Shown here: positions 23,984 to 31,639 of the stretch, piece after piece
Numbering within the stretch: the first letter of the stretch is position 1
Layout of the letters: each line of letters starts with the position of its first letter
Origin: an uncultured Halobacteria archaeon
Lineage (GTDB): Archaea; Halobacteriota; Halobacteria; Halobacteriales; Haloferacaceae
Assembly: GCA_937142015.1 (NCBI GenBank)
Contig: CAKZQY010000290.1
Location: forward strand, 1-38,275
DNA length: 38,275 nucleotides
Direction: 5' to 3'
The notes under the pieces: model-generated
Seen by the model: the letters and a program-made list of their open reading frames with translations, nothing else
Told to the model about the DNA's origin: nothing
Databases searched by the model: none
Translations under genes and position numbers: made by a program

Positions 23984-24964
23984 ATGAAGTGGTACATACT
24001 CAAGCGCGTCCTGTGGACGTTCGTCGCCATGTGGATCGCCCTGACACTCACGTTCGGGCTCATCAGCGCTTCACCCAACCCGGGGCAGATGCGGGCGACG
24101 ATGAGCTGTGCGGCGGTCGGCGAGAACCCACAGGAGTGTCGAGAACAGTTCCGAGAGCGAAACAACCTCGACCAGCCGGTGACGGAGCGGTACAAGAACT
24201 ACATGGTGAACATGGTCACGCTCAACTGGGGGTGGTCGGAGTCGCGGTCGCAGTACGTGATCCCGGCGATTCTCGACGCGTGGCGATTCACCGCACAGTA
24301 CGCGATCCCCGTGTTAGTGATCTCGACGCTCGTCGGCTACGGACTGGGGTTGTACTCCGCGTACAAGCCGTACACGGTGACGGACTACACGGCGTCGTTC
24401 GTCGGCTTCTTCGGGATCAGCATCCCCAACTTCTGGTTCGCGCTGGTGTTGATCATCCTGTTGGGCACCAGAGTGGAGTTGGTCCCCACCTACTACCAGA
24501 GCGGTATCCCGATCCAGCAGGGGTGGCTGTCGCTGGCGAATCTCAGACAGCTGATACTCCCGGTCACGGTGTTGCTGACGGCGTCGCTGGCGTGGCAGAT
24601 GCGGTACTCCCGCGCACAGGCGTTAGAGCAGATGAACGCGGAGTTCGTGAAGGTGGCGAAGGCGAAGGGGGCCAGTCAGTACCGGCTGATGATCTGGCAC
24701 GTGCTGCGGATGGCCGCGGTGCCGCTGTCGACCAGCTTCGTCGGGAGCCTGCTGGCGATCTTCTGGTCCGGCTCCGTGATCATCGAACAGATCTTCGCCA
24801 TCCCGGGGCTGGGACTGATGACGTACACCGCCATCGTCGAGCAGGACACCCCGCTGGTGCTGGCGACGACACTCGTCACGGTGTTTCTCGCCATCTTCGG
24901 CAACCTGCTGGAGGATATCGCGTACGTGATCTTGGACCCGCGAATCGACTACGGGAATCGGTAA
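23984..24964 (+). CDS. dppB: ABC importer permease, DppB type
   Basis: This is a 326-aa permease with six predicted membrane helices: N-terminal LKRVLWTFVAMWIALTLTFGL, a periplasmic loop with CAAVGENPQEC and NNLDQPVTERY, then five further helices. The ATPase-contacting EAA motif is seen at AEFVKVAKAKGASQYRLMIWHVLR. Family and gene order support pairing with the next permease. ATG 23984 lies 27 bases from a TATA-like AAAAATCC. Substrate class is inferred from the binding protein family. Confidence 0.92.
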   Translation: MKWYILKRVLWTFVAMWIALTLTFGLISASPNPGQMRATMSCAAVGENPQECREQFRERNNLDQPVTERYKNYMVNMVTLNWGWSESRSQYVIPAILDAWRFTAQYAIPVLVISTLVGYGLGLYSAYKPYTVTDYTASFVGFFGISIPNFWFALVLIILLGTRVELVPTYYQSGIPIQQGWLSLANLRQLILPVTVLLTASLAWQMRYSRAQALEQMNAEFVKVAKAKGASQYRLMIWHVLRMAAVPLSTSFVGSLLAIFWSGSVIIEQIFAIPGLGLMTYTAIVEQDTPLVLATTLVTVFLAIFGNLLEDIAYVILDPRIDYGNR

Positions 24965-25049
24965 CGATGACACTCGACAGTGATGGAGGCCGACAACGAC
25001 GGCGACGCTCGACAACCACGACCCGCAGAGACAGCGGTAATCGATAGCT

Positions 25050-26237
25050 ATGGCGACACAACGAGAGACGGATGTCACGGCACGCACAGACAGGGAGACG
25101 TTCGAAGAGGTCGACTGGGACACACAGGAGGTGTCGACGTTCAACGTCTCGCGGACCGCAGTCGCAGAGCTGCTCGCGTACGGGGCCATCGTCGTCCTGT
25201 TCGCCTACGACTACGCGGTGATTCGAAACGAGCACCCGTTGATCGCCAACTGGGACGTGTTGAGCGTGGAGTGGCTGTTCGTCGCCACGTTAGTCGCCGT
25301 GTTCTTCCACGGCGTGGTGCCGCTGTACCGGAATCCGCGGATGCGGGAGTTCTACTGGAGTCGGTTCGTGAAAAACAGGGTCGCAGTCGCGGCGCTCGTG
25401 TACCTCCTCGTCGTGTTCGTGATCGGCATCGTCGGCCCCGCGGTGATGTCGCCCCCCGAGACCCGGTTCACGAACCGGATCGTCCCGCCGGTCGGGATCA
25501 CGGCGACCGTCGGCGGCGTCGTGAAGACCGGGACGTGGCAGTTCCCGCTCGGAACGACCGCGGAGGGGAAGGGCGTCCTGAAGCTGATCGTCTACGGGAT
25601 GCGTGTGAGCATGGAGGTCGGGCTGATCGGCACCGTGTTCACCGTCCTGATCGGGTCGGTGGTCGGCAGTCTCGCGGCGCTGGCCACCGCACTCGACATC
25701 GGCTGGCTCGACGAGGTGTTGATGCGGTACGTGGACGTGCAGTCCGTGTTCCCGACGTTCATGCTGTTGTTGCTGTTGACCTACCTGTTCGGCAGCGAAC
25801 TGTGGATGATCATCCTGTTGTTCGGCTTCTTCAGCTGGGAGGGGATCGCGCGGACGGTGCGTGGCGAGGCGCTCCAGCGCTCGTCGGAGGCGTACGTCAC
25901 CGCCGCACGCGCCTCCGGCGCGAGTATGCTGTACATCGTCCAGCGTCACCTGATCCCCAACTCCGCGAACAGTATCGTCATCGGCGCGACCGTCGCTATC
26001 CCCGGGTTCATTCTCGGGGAAGCCTCGCTCGCGTTCCTCGGGTTCAGCGACCCGACGACGTTCTCGTGGGGGCGGACGATCTCCGCCGGCCAGTCGAACT
26101 TGGCGACCGCGTGGTGGATCTCCACGTTCCCGGGAATCTTCCTCTTTTTCACCGTGTTGTCGTTCTACTACGTCGGCGAAGCGATGCGTGACGCCATGGA
26201 CCCTCGCCAACAGATCGAAGGAGGTGGCGGACTGTGA
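25050..26237 (+). CDS. dppC: ABC importer permease, DppC type, with N-terminal extension
   Basis: This is a 395-aa permease. The EAA loop EAYVTAARASGASMLYIVQRHLIPN and the C-terminal GEASLAFLGF and TWGR-like SWGRTISAGQ segments are typical of DppC. The N-terminus carries about 90 extra residues with two added hydrophobic segments (AVAELLAYGAIVVLFAYDY; LFVATLVAVFFHGVVPLY) before the usual first helix (VKNRVAVAALVYLLVVFVIGIVG). Together with dppB it forms the transmembrane pore. The 85-base gap before it has no other gene. Confidence 0.92.
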   Translation: MATQRETDVTARTDRETFEEVDWDTQEVSTFNVSRTAVAELLAYGAIVVLFAYDYAVIRNEHPLIANWDVLSVEWLFVATLVAVFFHGVVPLYRNPRMREFYWSRFVKNRVAVAALVYLLVVFVIGIVGPAVMSPPETRFTNRIVPPVGITATVGGVVKTGTWQFPLGTTAEGKGVLKLIVYGMRVSMEVGLIGTVFTVLIGSVVGSLAALATALDIGWLDEVLMRYVDVQSVFPTFMLLLLLTYLFGSELWMIILLFGFFSWEGIARTVRGEALQRSSEAYVTAARASGASMLYIVQRHLIPNSANSIVIGATVAIPGFILGEASLAFLGFSDPTTFSWGRTISAGQSNLATAWWISTFPGIFLFFTVLSFYYVGEAMRDAMDPRQQIEGGGGL

Positions 26238-26269
26238 ACGCTCGCTCTGGCTTCCCTGTCACGATCACT

Positions 26270-26362
26270 GGAGGTCGTCACACTCCCGTGACCGCTGGAG
26301 GTCGTCACACTCCTGCGACCGATGGAGGTCGTCACACTCCCGTGACCGCTGGAGGTGGTGAA
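26270..26362 (+). repeat. 27-bp tandem repeat, three and a half copies, between dppC and dppD
   Basis: GGAGGTCGTCACACTCC(C/T)G(T/C)GACCG(C/A)T repeats from 26270, 26297 and 26324, with a partial copy from 26351 ending just before the GTG of dppD. Each copy carries a GGAGGT core, which resembles a Shine-Dalgarno sequence. The last, GGAGGTGGTG, sits 5-14 bases from GTG 26365. Confidence 0.88.
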
Positions 26363-26364
26363 TC

Positions 26365-27423
26365 GTGAGTGGCACAGAGCCATTGTTGTCGGTCGAGAGC
26401 CTCACCACCCACTTCCACACGGAGGAGGGGACAGTCCGCGCGGTCGACGGCGTCGACTTCGACGTCTACCGCGGGGAGACGGTCGCCATCGTCGGCGAGA
26501 GCGGGAGCGGGAAGACGGTGACCAGCGAGTCCGTGACGAAGATCATCGACATTCCGCCGGGAGAGATCGTCGACGGGTCGGTCACCTTCGACGGGCGAGA
26601 GCTCACCGGGCTGTCGGACGAGGAGCTGCAGGAGATCCGCGGCGACCGGATCAGTCACGTGTTCCAGAACCCACAGAACGGGCTCAACCCGGTCTACCGG
26701 GTCGGTCGCCAGATCGGCGAGGTGTTGCGGATTCACGAGGACGGCATCTCCGACGCGGAGGTCCGGCGGCGTGTCGTGGACCTCCTCGACAGGACCGGTA
26801 TCCCGGAGGCGAGTTCCCGGGTGGACGACTACCCACACGAGTTCTCCGGCGGGATGAAACAGCGCGTGTTGATCGCCATGGCGCTGGCTCGGGACCCGGA
26901 TCTGTTGATCGCCGACGAGCCGACGACCGCGCTGGACGTGACGATCCAAGCTCAGATTCTCCGACTGCTGGAGGAGCTCCAAGCCGACTTCGACATGAGC
27001 GTGATCTTCGTCACCCACGATCTGGCAGTGGTCTCGGAGATCGCCGACAGAGTCGTCGTGATGTACGCCGGGAAGGTGATGGAGCGCGGTCGCGTCGAGG
27101 AGGTGTTCGAAGCGCCCGCACACCCGTACACGCGGTCGCTGATCGCGTGTCTCCCCGGTCGTGGCTCCGCGATGCGGCGCATCGAGGGGTCGTTGCCGGA
27201 GGCGACGGACCCACCGGAGGGCTGTCGGTTCCACCCGCGGTGTGAGTACGCCACCGACGGCTGTGCGAGCGGCGATCAACCACCGCTGTACCACGTTGGC
27301 GGCGACGGGAATCGGCAGTCGCCAGCCCCCGTCGGCGGTGACGCTGATCACACGGCCGCCTGCGTCTACTACGGTCCTGCACACGACGTGTCGACGCTCG
27401 AAGACGGGGGTGATCGGCAGTGA
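26365..27423 (+). CDS. dppD: ABC importer ATPase, DppD type
   Basis: This is a 352-aa ATPase from GTG 26365. Walker A is GESGSGKT (about 44-51), the Q-loop [11 protein letters not shown], signature [15 protein letters not shown], Walker B LLIADEP and the switch His in THDLA. The C-terminal oligopeptide/dipeptide extension has the Cys pattern [14 protein letters not shown] ... CVYY, which in homologues can hold an iron-sulfur cluster. It energises peptide import as a heterodimer with the next gene product. The 3' end overlaps that gene by four bases (GTGA), indicating coupled translation. Confidence 0.93.
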   Translation: MSGTEPLLSVESLTTHFHTEEGTVRAVDGVDFDVYRGETVAIVGESGSGKTVTSESVTKIIDIPPGEIVDGSVTFDGRELTGLSDEELQEIRGDRISHVFQNPQNGLNPVYRVGRQIGEVLRIHEDGISDAEVRRRVVDLLDRTGIPEASSRVDDYPHEFSGGMKQRVLIAMALARDPDLLIADEPTTALDVTIQAQILRLLEELQADFDMSVIFVTHDLAVVSEIADRVVVMYAGKVMERGRVEEVFEAPAHPYTRSLIACLPGRGSAMRRIEGSLPEATDPPEGCRFHPRCEYATDGCASGDQPPLYHVGGDGNRQSPAPVGGDADHTAACVYYGPAHDVSTLEDGGDRQ

Positions 27424-28739
27424 GCCGAACGGAGCCGCTGTTAGAAGTGCGGAACTTGACGAAACACTTCCCGATCACGGAGGGGATCTTCAACCGCGAA
27501 GTCGGTCGTGTTCGGGCGGTCGACGGCATCAGCTTCACAGTCGACCCGGGTGAGACGGTAGGTCTCGTCGGCGAGTCCGGCTGCGGGAAGTCGACAGCCG
27601 CGGAGACGATTCTCCGGCTGGAGGAGCCGACGGACGGGGAGGTGTTGTTCGACGGGCAGGATCTGACGGCGTTCGACGACACGGAGCTGAAGGCGTTCCG
27701 GCGGGAGGCGCAGATGATCTTCCAGAACCCGGACTCCAGCTTCGATCCACGGATGACCGTCGGGGAGTCGATTGCGGAGCCGCTGCGAATCCACGGTGTC
27801 GGCCCGCGCGAGCGCCGCCAGACCATCGCTCGTGACCTGCTCGAACGGGTGGGACTGGCGGCAGACGACGCGGATCGGTACCCACACGAGCTCTCCGGCG
27901 GGCAGAAACAGCGCGTCGCACTCGCACGCGCACTGGTCGTCAACCCGCGGCTGATCGTCGCCGACGAGCCGGTGTCTGCCCTCGACGTGTCCGTCCAAGC
28001 CGACGTGATCACGCTCCTGCGAGAGGTCCAAGCGGCGTTCGATCTCTCGATTCTGTTCATCAGCCACGACATGAGCGTGGTTCGTGAGGTGTGTGACCGT
28101 GTCGCGGTGATGTACCTCGGCGAGATCGTGGAGTTGGCCGACACGGAGACGCTGTTCGAAGAGCCACAGCACCCGTACACGCGGGCGCTGCTCCGGTCGA
28201 TTCCGACGCTCGACCCGGGCGAGCGTGGGATCGACGCCAGCCTGACTGGCGAGGTGCCGAACCCGTCGAACCCGCCCGCCGGCTGTAACTTCCACACGCG
28301 GTGTCCGGAGGTGATCCAACCAGCGGAACTCGATCTGGATCAGTCGACGTACCGCGGAATCGTCGACCTCCGCGTGACGGCACGGAGACACGGAATCGAC
28401 GTCGAGAGTCTCCGCGACCTCGTCGGTGTCGATCCCGACGCGTCGCTGACAGACGAACAGGCGGCGGAGATGCGGGCCGCACTCCGCGCGGAACACGACG
28501 TTCCCGAGACAGTCGACGATCCAGAGGCGGAGTCGGTGCTCTCCTCTGCACTCGACGAGATCGTCCGCGGCGAGACGGCGGCCGGCGTCGAGCGACTCGC
28601 CGAGACGTTCGCCTCGCCGTGTGAGTCGACCGACCCCGGACTGCGCGACACTGGCGTCGGTCACCCCGCCGCCTGTCTCCAGTTCGACGACGCCGAGACT
28701 GCTGTCGACCGCGAGGAGAGTGAACTCACCGCAGACTGA
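27420..28739 (+). CDS. dppF: ABC importer ATPase, DppF type, with about 100-residue insertion in the C-terminal Cys domain
   Basis: This is a 439-aa ATPase from GTG 27420. Walker A is GESGCGKST (51-59), the Q-loop IFQNPDSSFDP, signature LSGGQKQRVALARAL (158 onward), Walker B LIVADEP and SHDMS. The C-terminal Cys domain starts CNFHTRCP (Cys 289 and 295) but the second cysteine pair (about 401 and 419) comes only after roughly 100 inserted residues that look helical and acidic (GIDVESLRDLVGVDPDASL, DEQAAEMRAALRAEH). Typical bacterial DppF proteins are about 320-340 residues. It completes the importer; the operon ends here. Confidence 0.92.
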   Translation: MSRTEPLLEVRNLTKHFPITEGIFNREVGRVRAVDGISFTVDPGETVGLVGESGCGKSTAAETILRLEEPTDGEVLFDGQDLTAFDDTELKAFRREAQMIFQNPDSSFDPRMTVGESIAEPLRIHGVGPRERRQTIARDLLERVGLAADDADRYPHELSGGQKQRVALARALVVNPRLIVADEPVSALDVSVQADVITLLREVQAAFDLSILFISHDMSVVREVCDRVAVMYLGEIVELADTETLFEEPQHPYTRALLRSIPTLDPGERGIDASLTGEVPNPSNPPAGCNFHTRCPEVIQPAELDLDQSTYRGIVDLRVTARRHGIDVESLRDLVGVDPDASLTDEQAAEMRAALRAEHDVPETVDDPEAESVLSSALDEIVRGETAAGVERLAETFASPCESTDPGLRDTGVGHPAACLQFDDAETAVDREESELTAD

Positions 28740-28833
28740 GACTGACGAACGAGCGGCGACAGTCCGAGGCCTGCGGATCGCTCGGATCGCTCGAAGCGGG
28801 AGCGTTTTTGCGTCGGTCGCCCGAGAGGCGACC

Positions 28834-29433
28834 GTGCGAATCGCCATTCCGATCTACGAGGGGTTCGACGAACTCGACGCAATCGGTCCCTTCGAGGTGT
28901 TCCAGAACGCGGCGGACGCGGGCGCAGACTGTGCTGTGGGTCTGTGCACGGTCGGCGACAGCGAGCCGACACGGGTGACAGCGAGTCACGGGCTTCGTGT
29001 CGAGCCAGACGGCCGACTGCCGACTCCGGAGGAGCCGGACGCGCCGGCTCTGCTCGTCGTCCCGGGCGGCGGGTGGAACGACCGCTCGGCCGCCGGCGCG
29101 TACGCGGAGTACGACGCGGGTGTGATCCCGGAGGCTGTCGCCGAACACCACGCCGCGGGTGCGACAGTCGCCTCGGTGTGTACCGGCGGGATGCTGTTGG
29201 CCGAGGCGGGTGTGCTGGACGGTCGCCCGGCGGTCACACACCGCGGCGCGTTGGACGACCTCCGAGAGACGGACGCGGTCGTCCGCGAAGACCGCGTCGT
29301 CGACGACGGAGACGTGGTGACAGCCGGCGGCGTCACCAGCGGGATCGACCTCGCGCTCCACCTCGTCGAACGGGAGTTCGGCGCGTCGACGGCCTCGACC
29401 GTCTCCGACCAGATGGAGTACGAGCGTCGCTGA
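28834..29433 (+). CDS. DJ-1/PfpI (class I glutamine amidotransferase-like) family protein
   Basis: This is a 199-aa protein from GTG 28834, 27 bases after a TATA-like GCGTTTTTG. The first strand, RIAIPIYEGFDELDAIGPFEVFQNA, carries the conserved Glu-type region of the family. The nucleophile elbow is SVCTGGMLLAEAG, with His in AVTHRGALDDL and the C-terminal GGVTSGIDLALHLVE, as in the AraC-N-terminal-like/ThiJ subgroup. Members act as isonitrile hydratases, glyoxalases or proteases, so the exact activity is unassigned. Monocistronic. Confidence 0.88.
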   Translation: MRIAIPIYEGFDELDAIGPFEVFQNAADAGADCAVGLCTVGDSEPTRVTASHGLRVEPDGRLPTPEEPDAPALLVVPGGGWNDRSAAGAYAEYDAGVIPEAVAEHHAAGATVASVCTGGMLLAEAGVLDGRPAVTHRGALDDLRETDAVVREDRVVDDGDVVTAGGVTSGIDLALHLVEREFGASTASTVSDQMEYERR

Positions 29434-29546
29434 TCCAGTCGAGGTCGCGCTCTGTCCCGCTCGTGGCAGGTCGAAGCTACGCGAGCGTCTGGCTCGGTGA
29501 CGACCCGAGTCTGTACGAGTGCTCGGCTCTGTAGCGACCCGAGACG

Positions 29547-30032
29547 CTAGTGTTCGGCTCCACGTGTCGCGGCGAGCACGTCCTCGTACGGCGGCTCCTG
29601 CCCGGGGTGGTCTGCAGCCCACGCGTAGGTGATCGTCCGGCTCTCGTCGACGACGAACACCGACCGCTGTGCCACTCGTTCGAGTCCCAGTTCCGGGAAG
29701 GAGTCGACCACGTCGAACGCAGTGATCCCCTCGCGGTCGTGGTCTGCGACCAACGGGAACTGGAGCCCCTCCGTGTCGGCGAACTCCCGTAACGCCCACG
29801 GGAGGTCCGTGCTCACGCCGAGCACCGTGCCGCCAGCCCCGGCGAAACGGTCGCCGTCGCTCTGAATCGACGCGAGTTCGTCCGTACAGGTGCTGGAGAA
29901 CGCTGCCGGAAAGAACGCCACCACGAGCGGCGCGTCGTCGAACCACTCCGAGAGGTCGAACGCCTCCAACTCCCCCGCTGTCGTCGCCACCGACGCCGTG
30001 AACGTCGGCGCTGTCTCGCCCGCTTGGAGCAT
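29547..30032 (-). CDS. 1-Cys peroxiredoxin (AhpC/TSA family)
   Basis: This is a 161-aa thioredoxin-fold protein. The peroxidatic site is FFPAAFSSTCTDEL, with Cys at residue 49. No other cysteine is present, so it must be resolved by an external thiol (AhpE/1-Cys type). Later motifs LGVSTDLPWALREFADTEGLQFPLVAD and RSVFVVDESRTITYAW fit the family. It reduces hydroperoxides in the cytoplasm. The leaderless start is supported by TTTCAAAC about 28 bases upstream. It converges with the DJ-1 gene. Confidence 0.92.
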   Translation of the reverse strand: MLQAGETAPTFTASVATTAGELEAFDLSEWFDDAPLVVAFFPAAFSSTCTDELASIQSDGDRFAGAGGTVLGVSTDLPWALREFADTEGLQFPLVADHDREGITAFDVVDSFPELGLERVAQRSVFVVDESRTITYAWAADHPGQEPPYEDVLAATRGAEH

Positions 30033-30165
30033 ACCTGTCTCACGGGTTACCAGAGTTTGAAACTACCGCTCTGCGTGCGGCAAATGGTGCGTCGAAGAGG
30101 AGGTGAACACAACCTGTGGAGGGGGGACGAGACCGCGGGTCTTCGGTGCCAGTCGTCTCGGTGTT

Positions 30166-30215
30166 GCCGGTAGTCGGTCGACTCGTTGTCGTCGCCGGTA
30201 GTCAGTCGTCTCGTT
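30166..30215. repeat. 28-bp duplication spanning the mscS stop codon
   Basis: GCCGGTAGTCGGTCGACTCGTT at 30166 and GCCGGTAGTCAGTCGTCTCGTT at 30194 are 28 bases apart with two mismatches. The minus-strand TGA stop (30202-30204) is in the second copy; the first has CGA at that place. Confidence 0.8.
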
Positions 30216-31494
30216 CGACGACTTCGGCCGGCGGCGTCTCCCCGTTCGCCTCCGCGGGTGGCTCCGGTCTCTCCTCACGGACACGGAACCCGCCTTCCTC
30301 GGCGCGTCCGGCGAGTTCACGCTGTGGGAACGGGATCTTCACACCCTCTGCTTGGTAGTGCTGCTTGATCGACTGGACGACCTCGGCGGTGGCGAGTGCT
30401 CGCGTCCGCGCGGAGGGGTTGTCGATCCAGAAGCGACACTCCAACACGACTGCGGAGTCGCCGAACGCCTTCGGCAGCACCTGCGGTGCCGGAACTGGCT
30501 TGACCTTCTCTGCCTCGTTGATCGCCGTCAGCGCCAGCTCCCGTGCCGTCTCGAGCTCCGTGCTGTAGTCGACCCCCACGTCGACGGAGAGTCTGAGCCG
30601 GTTCTGTTCCGTGTGGTTCGTCACTGTCGCGTTGCTCACCTGATCGTTCGGTAACACGACCGTGTCACCCCACGCGGTCCGGAGGCGAGTGTTGATGATC
30701 GTGATGTTCGTCACGACGCCCTCGACGTTGCTGATCTCCACCCAGTCGCCGAGCTCGAACGGGCGCGAGAACATGATCACGAACCCGGCGATCAGCGAAC
30801 TCAGCGTCTGCTGTGCGGCGATCCCGACCACGATCCCGAGGAAGCCCGCCCCGACGAGGAGGCCGTCGAGCTGGAAGTTCCACACGGAGAGCACGGTCAG
30901 TCCGACGGCGATCAACAGCGACACCCGGATCACCTGGAACGCGATCCCCTGCTGGTGACGGTTGATCAGTGTCGACTCGTCTGCGAACTCCTGCATCTTC
31001 CCCTCCAGCACGTCTGCGCCGACCAGCGCTCCCGCGATCAACAACAGCGTGATAGCGATCCGGCCGGCCGTCGGAGCGGCCGTCCCGAGGAGTCGTGCCA
31101 CCTCCGCGGCAGCCTCCGCGTAGCCCCAGACGAACAGGCCGGCGACGACCGCACCGACCGCCAGTGTCACTTGGATCGTCCGCACGACCAACGACTCCGC
31201 GAGGAGGTAGTCGTACCCCTTCGTCTCCTCGGGCAACAGATCCCGGTCGAACGCGACGCGTGTGAGAAGCTGTCCGACGACGTGGACGATCCGCGGCAGA
31301 AAGAACACGCCGCCGACGACCACGACGGCCGCCAGCCCGAGTGTCACCGCGACCCTCGCGTCGGTCGCCTCGACACCCCCGAACACCTCGCGTGCGACGC
31401 TCAACAGCCCCTCGCCGGCCGACGCGATCATCCCGCGCCCCTCGGCGGGTGCCGGTGCCGGCGTCGGAGTCGGTGTGGGGGTCGACTGTGTCAC
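30202..31494 (-). CDS. MscS-family mechanosensitive channel
   Basis: This is a 430-aa protein from GTG 31494 (VTQSTPTPTPTP), with a TATA-like GAGTTTTTGTCC 28 bases upstream; the 36 extra track residues are spacer repeat sequence. About five membrane helices are predicted. The pore helix region is LDGLLVGAGFLGIVVGIAAQQTLSSLIAGFVIMFSRPFELGDWVEI, the MscS hallmark, followed by the beta domain (NTRLRTAWGDTVVLPNDQVSNATVTN) and the C-terminal alpha/beta vestibule. It opens on membrane tension to release solutes during hypo-osmotic shock. The 3' end carries a 28-bp duplication. Confidence 0.92.
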   Translation of the reverse strand: MTQSTPTPTPTPAPAPAEGRGMIASAGEGLLSVAREVFGGVEATDARVAVTLGLAAVVVVGGVFFLPRIVHVVGQLLTRVAFDRDLLPEETKGYDYLLAESLVVRTIQVTLAVGAVVAGLFVWGYAEAAAEVARLLGTAAPTAGRIAITLLLIAGALVGADVLEGKMQEFADESTLINRHQQGIAFQVIRVSLLIAVGLTVLSVWNFQLDGLLVGAGFLGIVVGIAAQQTLSSLIAGFVIMFSRPFELGDWVEISNVEGVVTNITIINTRLRTAWGDTVVLPNDQVSNATVTNHTEQNRLRLSVDVGVDYSTELETARELALTAINEAEKVKPVPAPQVLPKAFGDSAVVLECRFWIDNPSARTRALATAEVVQSIKQHYQAEGVKIPFPQRELAGRAEEGGFRVREERPEPPAEANGETPPAEVVERDD

Positions 31495-31515
31495 ACACGT
31501 CTCTCTGTCGTGCGT

Positions 31516-31526
31516 GGACAAAAACT
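31516..31526 (-). promoter_or_regulatory. TATA-like element of mscS
   Basis: Minus strand GAGTTTTTGTC is centred about 28 bases before GTG 31494, supporting that start. Confidence 0.45.
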
Positions 31527-31532
31527 CGGCTG

Positions 31533-31615
31533 TCGTGCCGCCACGACACGACCTCGACGCGTCCGTCGTCCACGACACGACACTCGCGCGTCCGTCGTCC
31601 ACGACACGACACTCG
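31533..31615. repeat. 29-bp tandem repeat between elp3 and mscS
   Basis: CGCGTCCGTCGTCCACGACA units begin at 31558 and 31587, with a diverged partial copy before them (CCACGACACG at 31541, 31570 and 31599 gives the period). It lies directly downstream of elp3 and upstream of the mscS promoter. Confidence 0.85.
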
Positions 31616-31639
31616 TCGCATCACTCACGACGCGGCGGT

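Noticed and set aside
26168-26383. 71-aa minus-strand ORF with SGHGSVTTS repeats
   Set aside because: It is only the translation of the 27-bp intergenic repeat and overlaps dppC and dppD ends.
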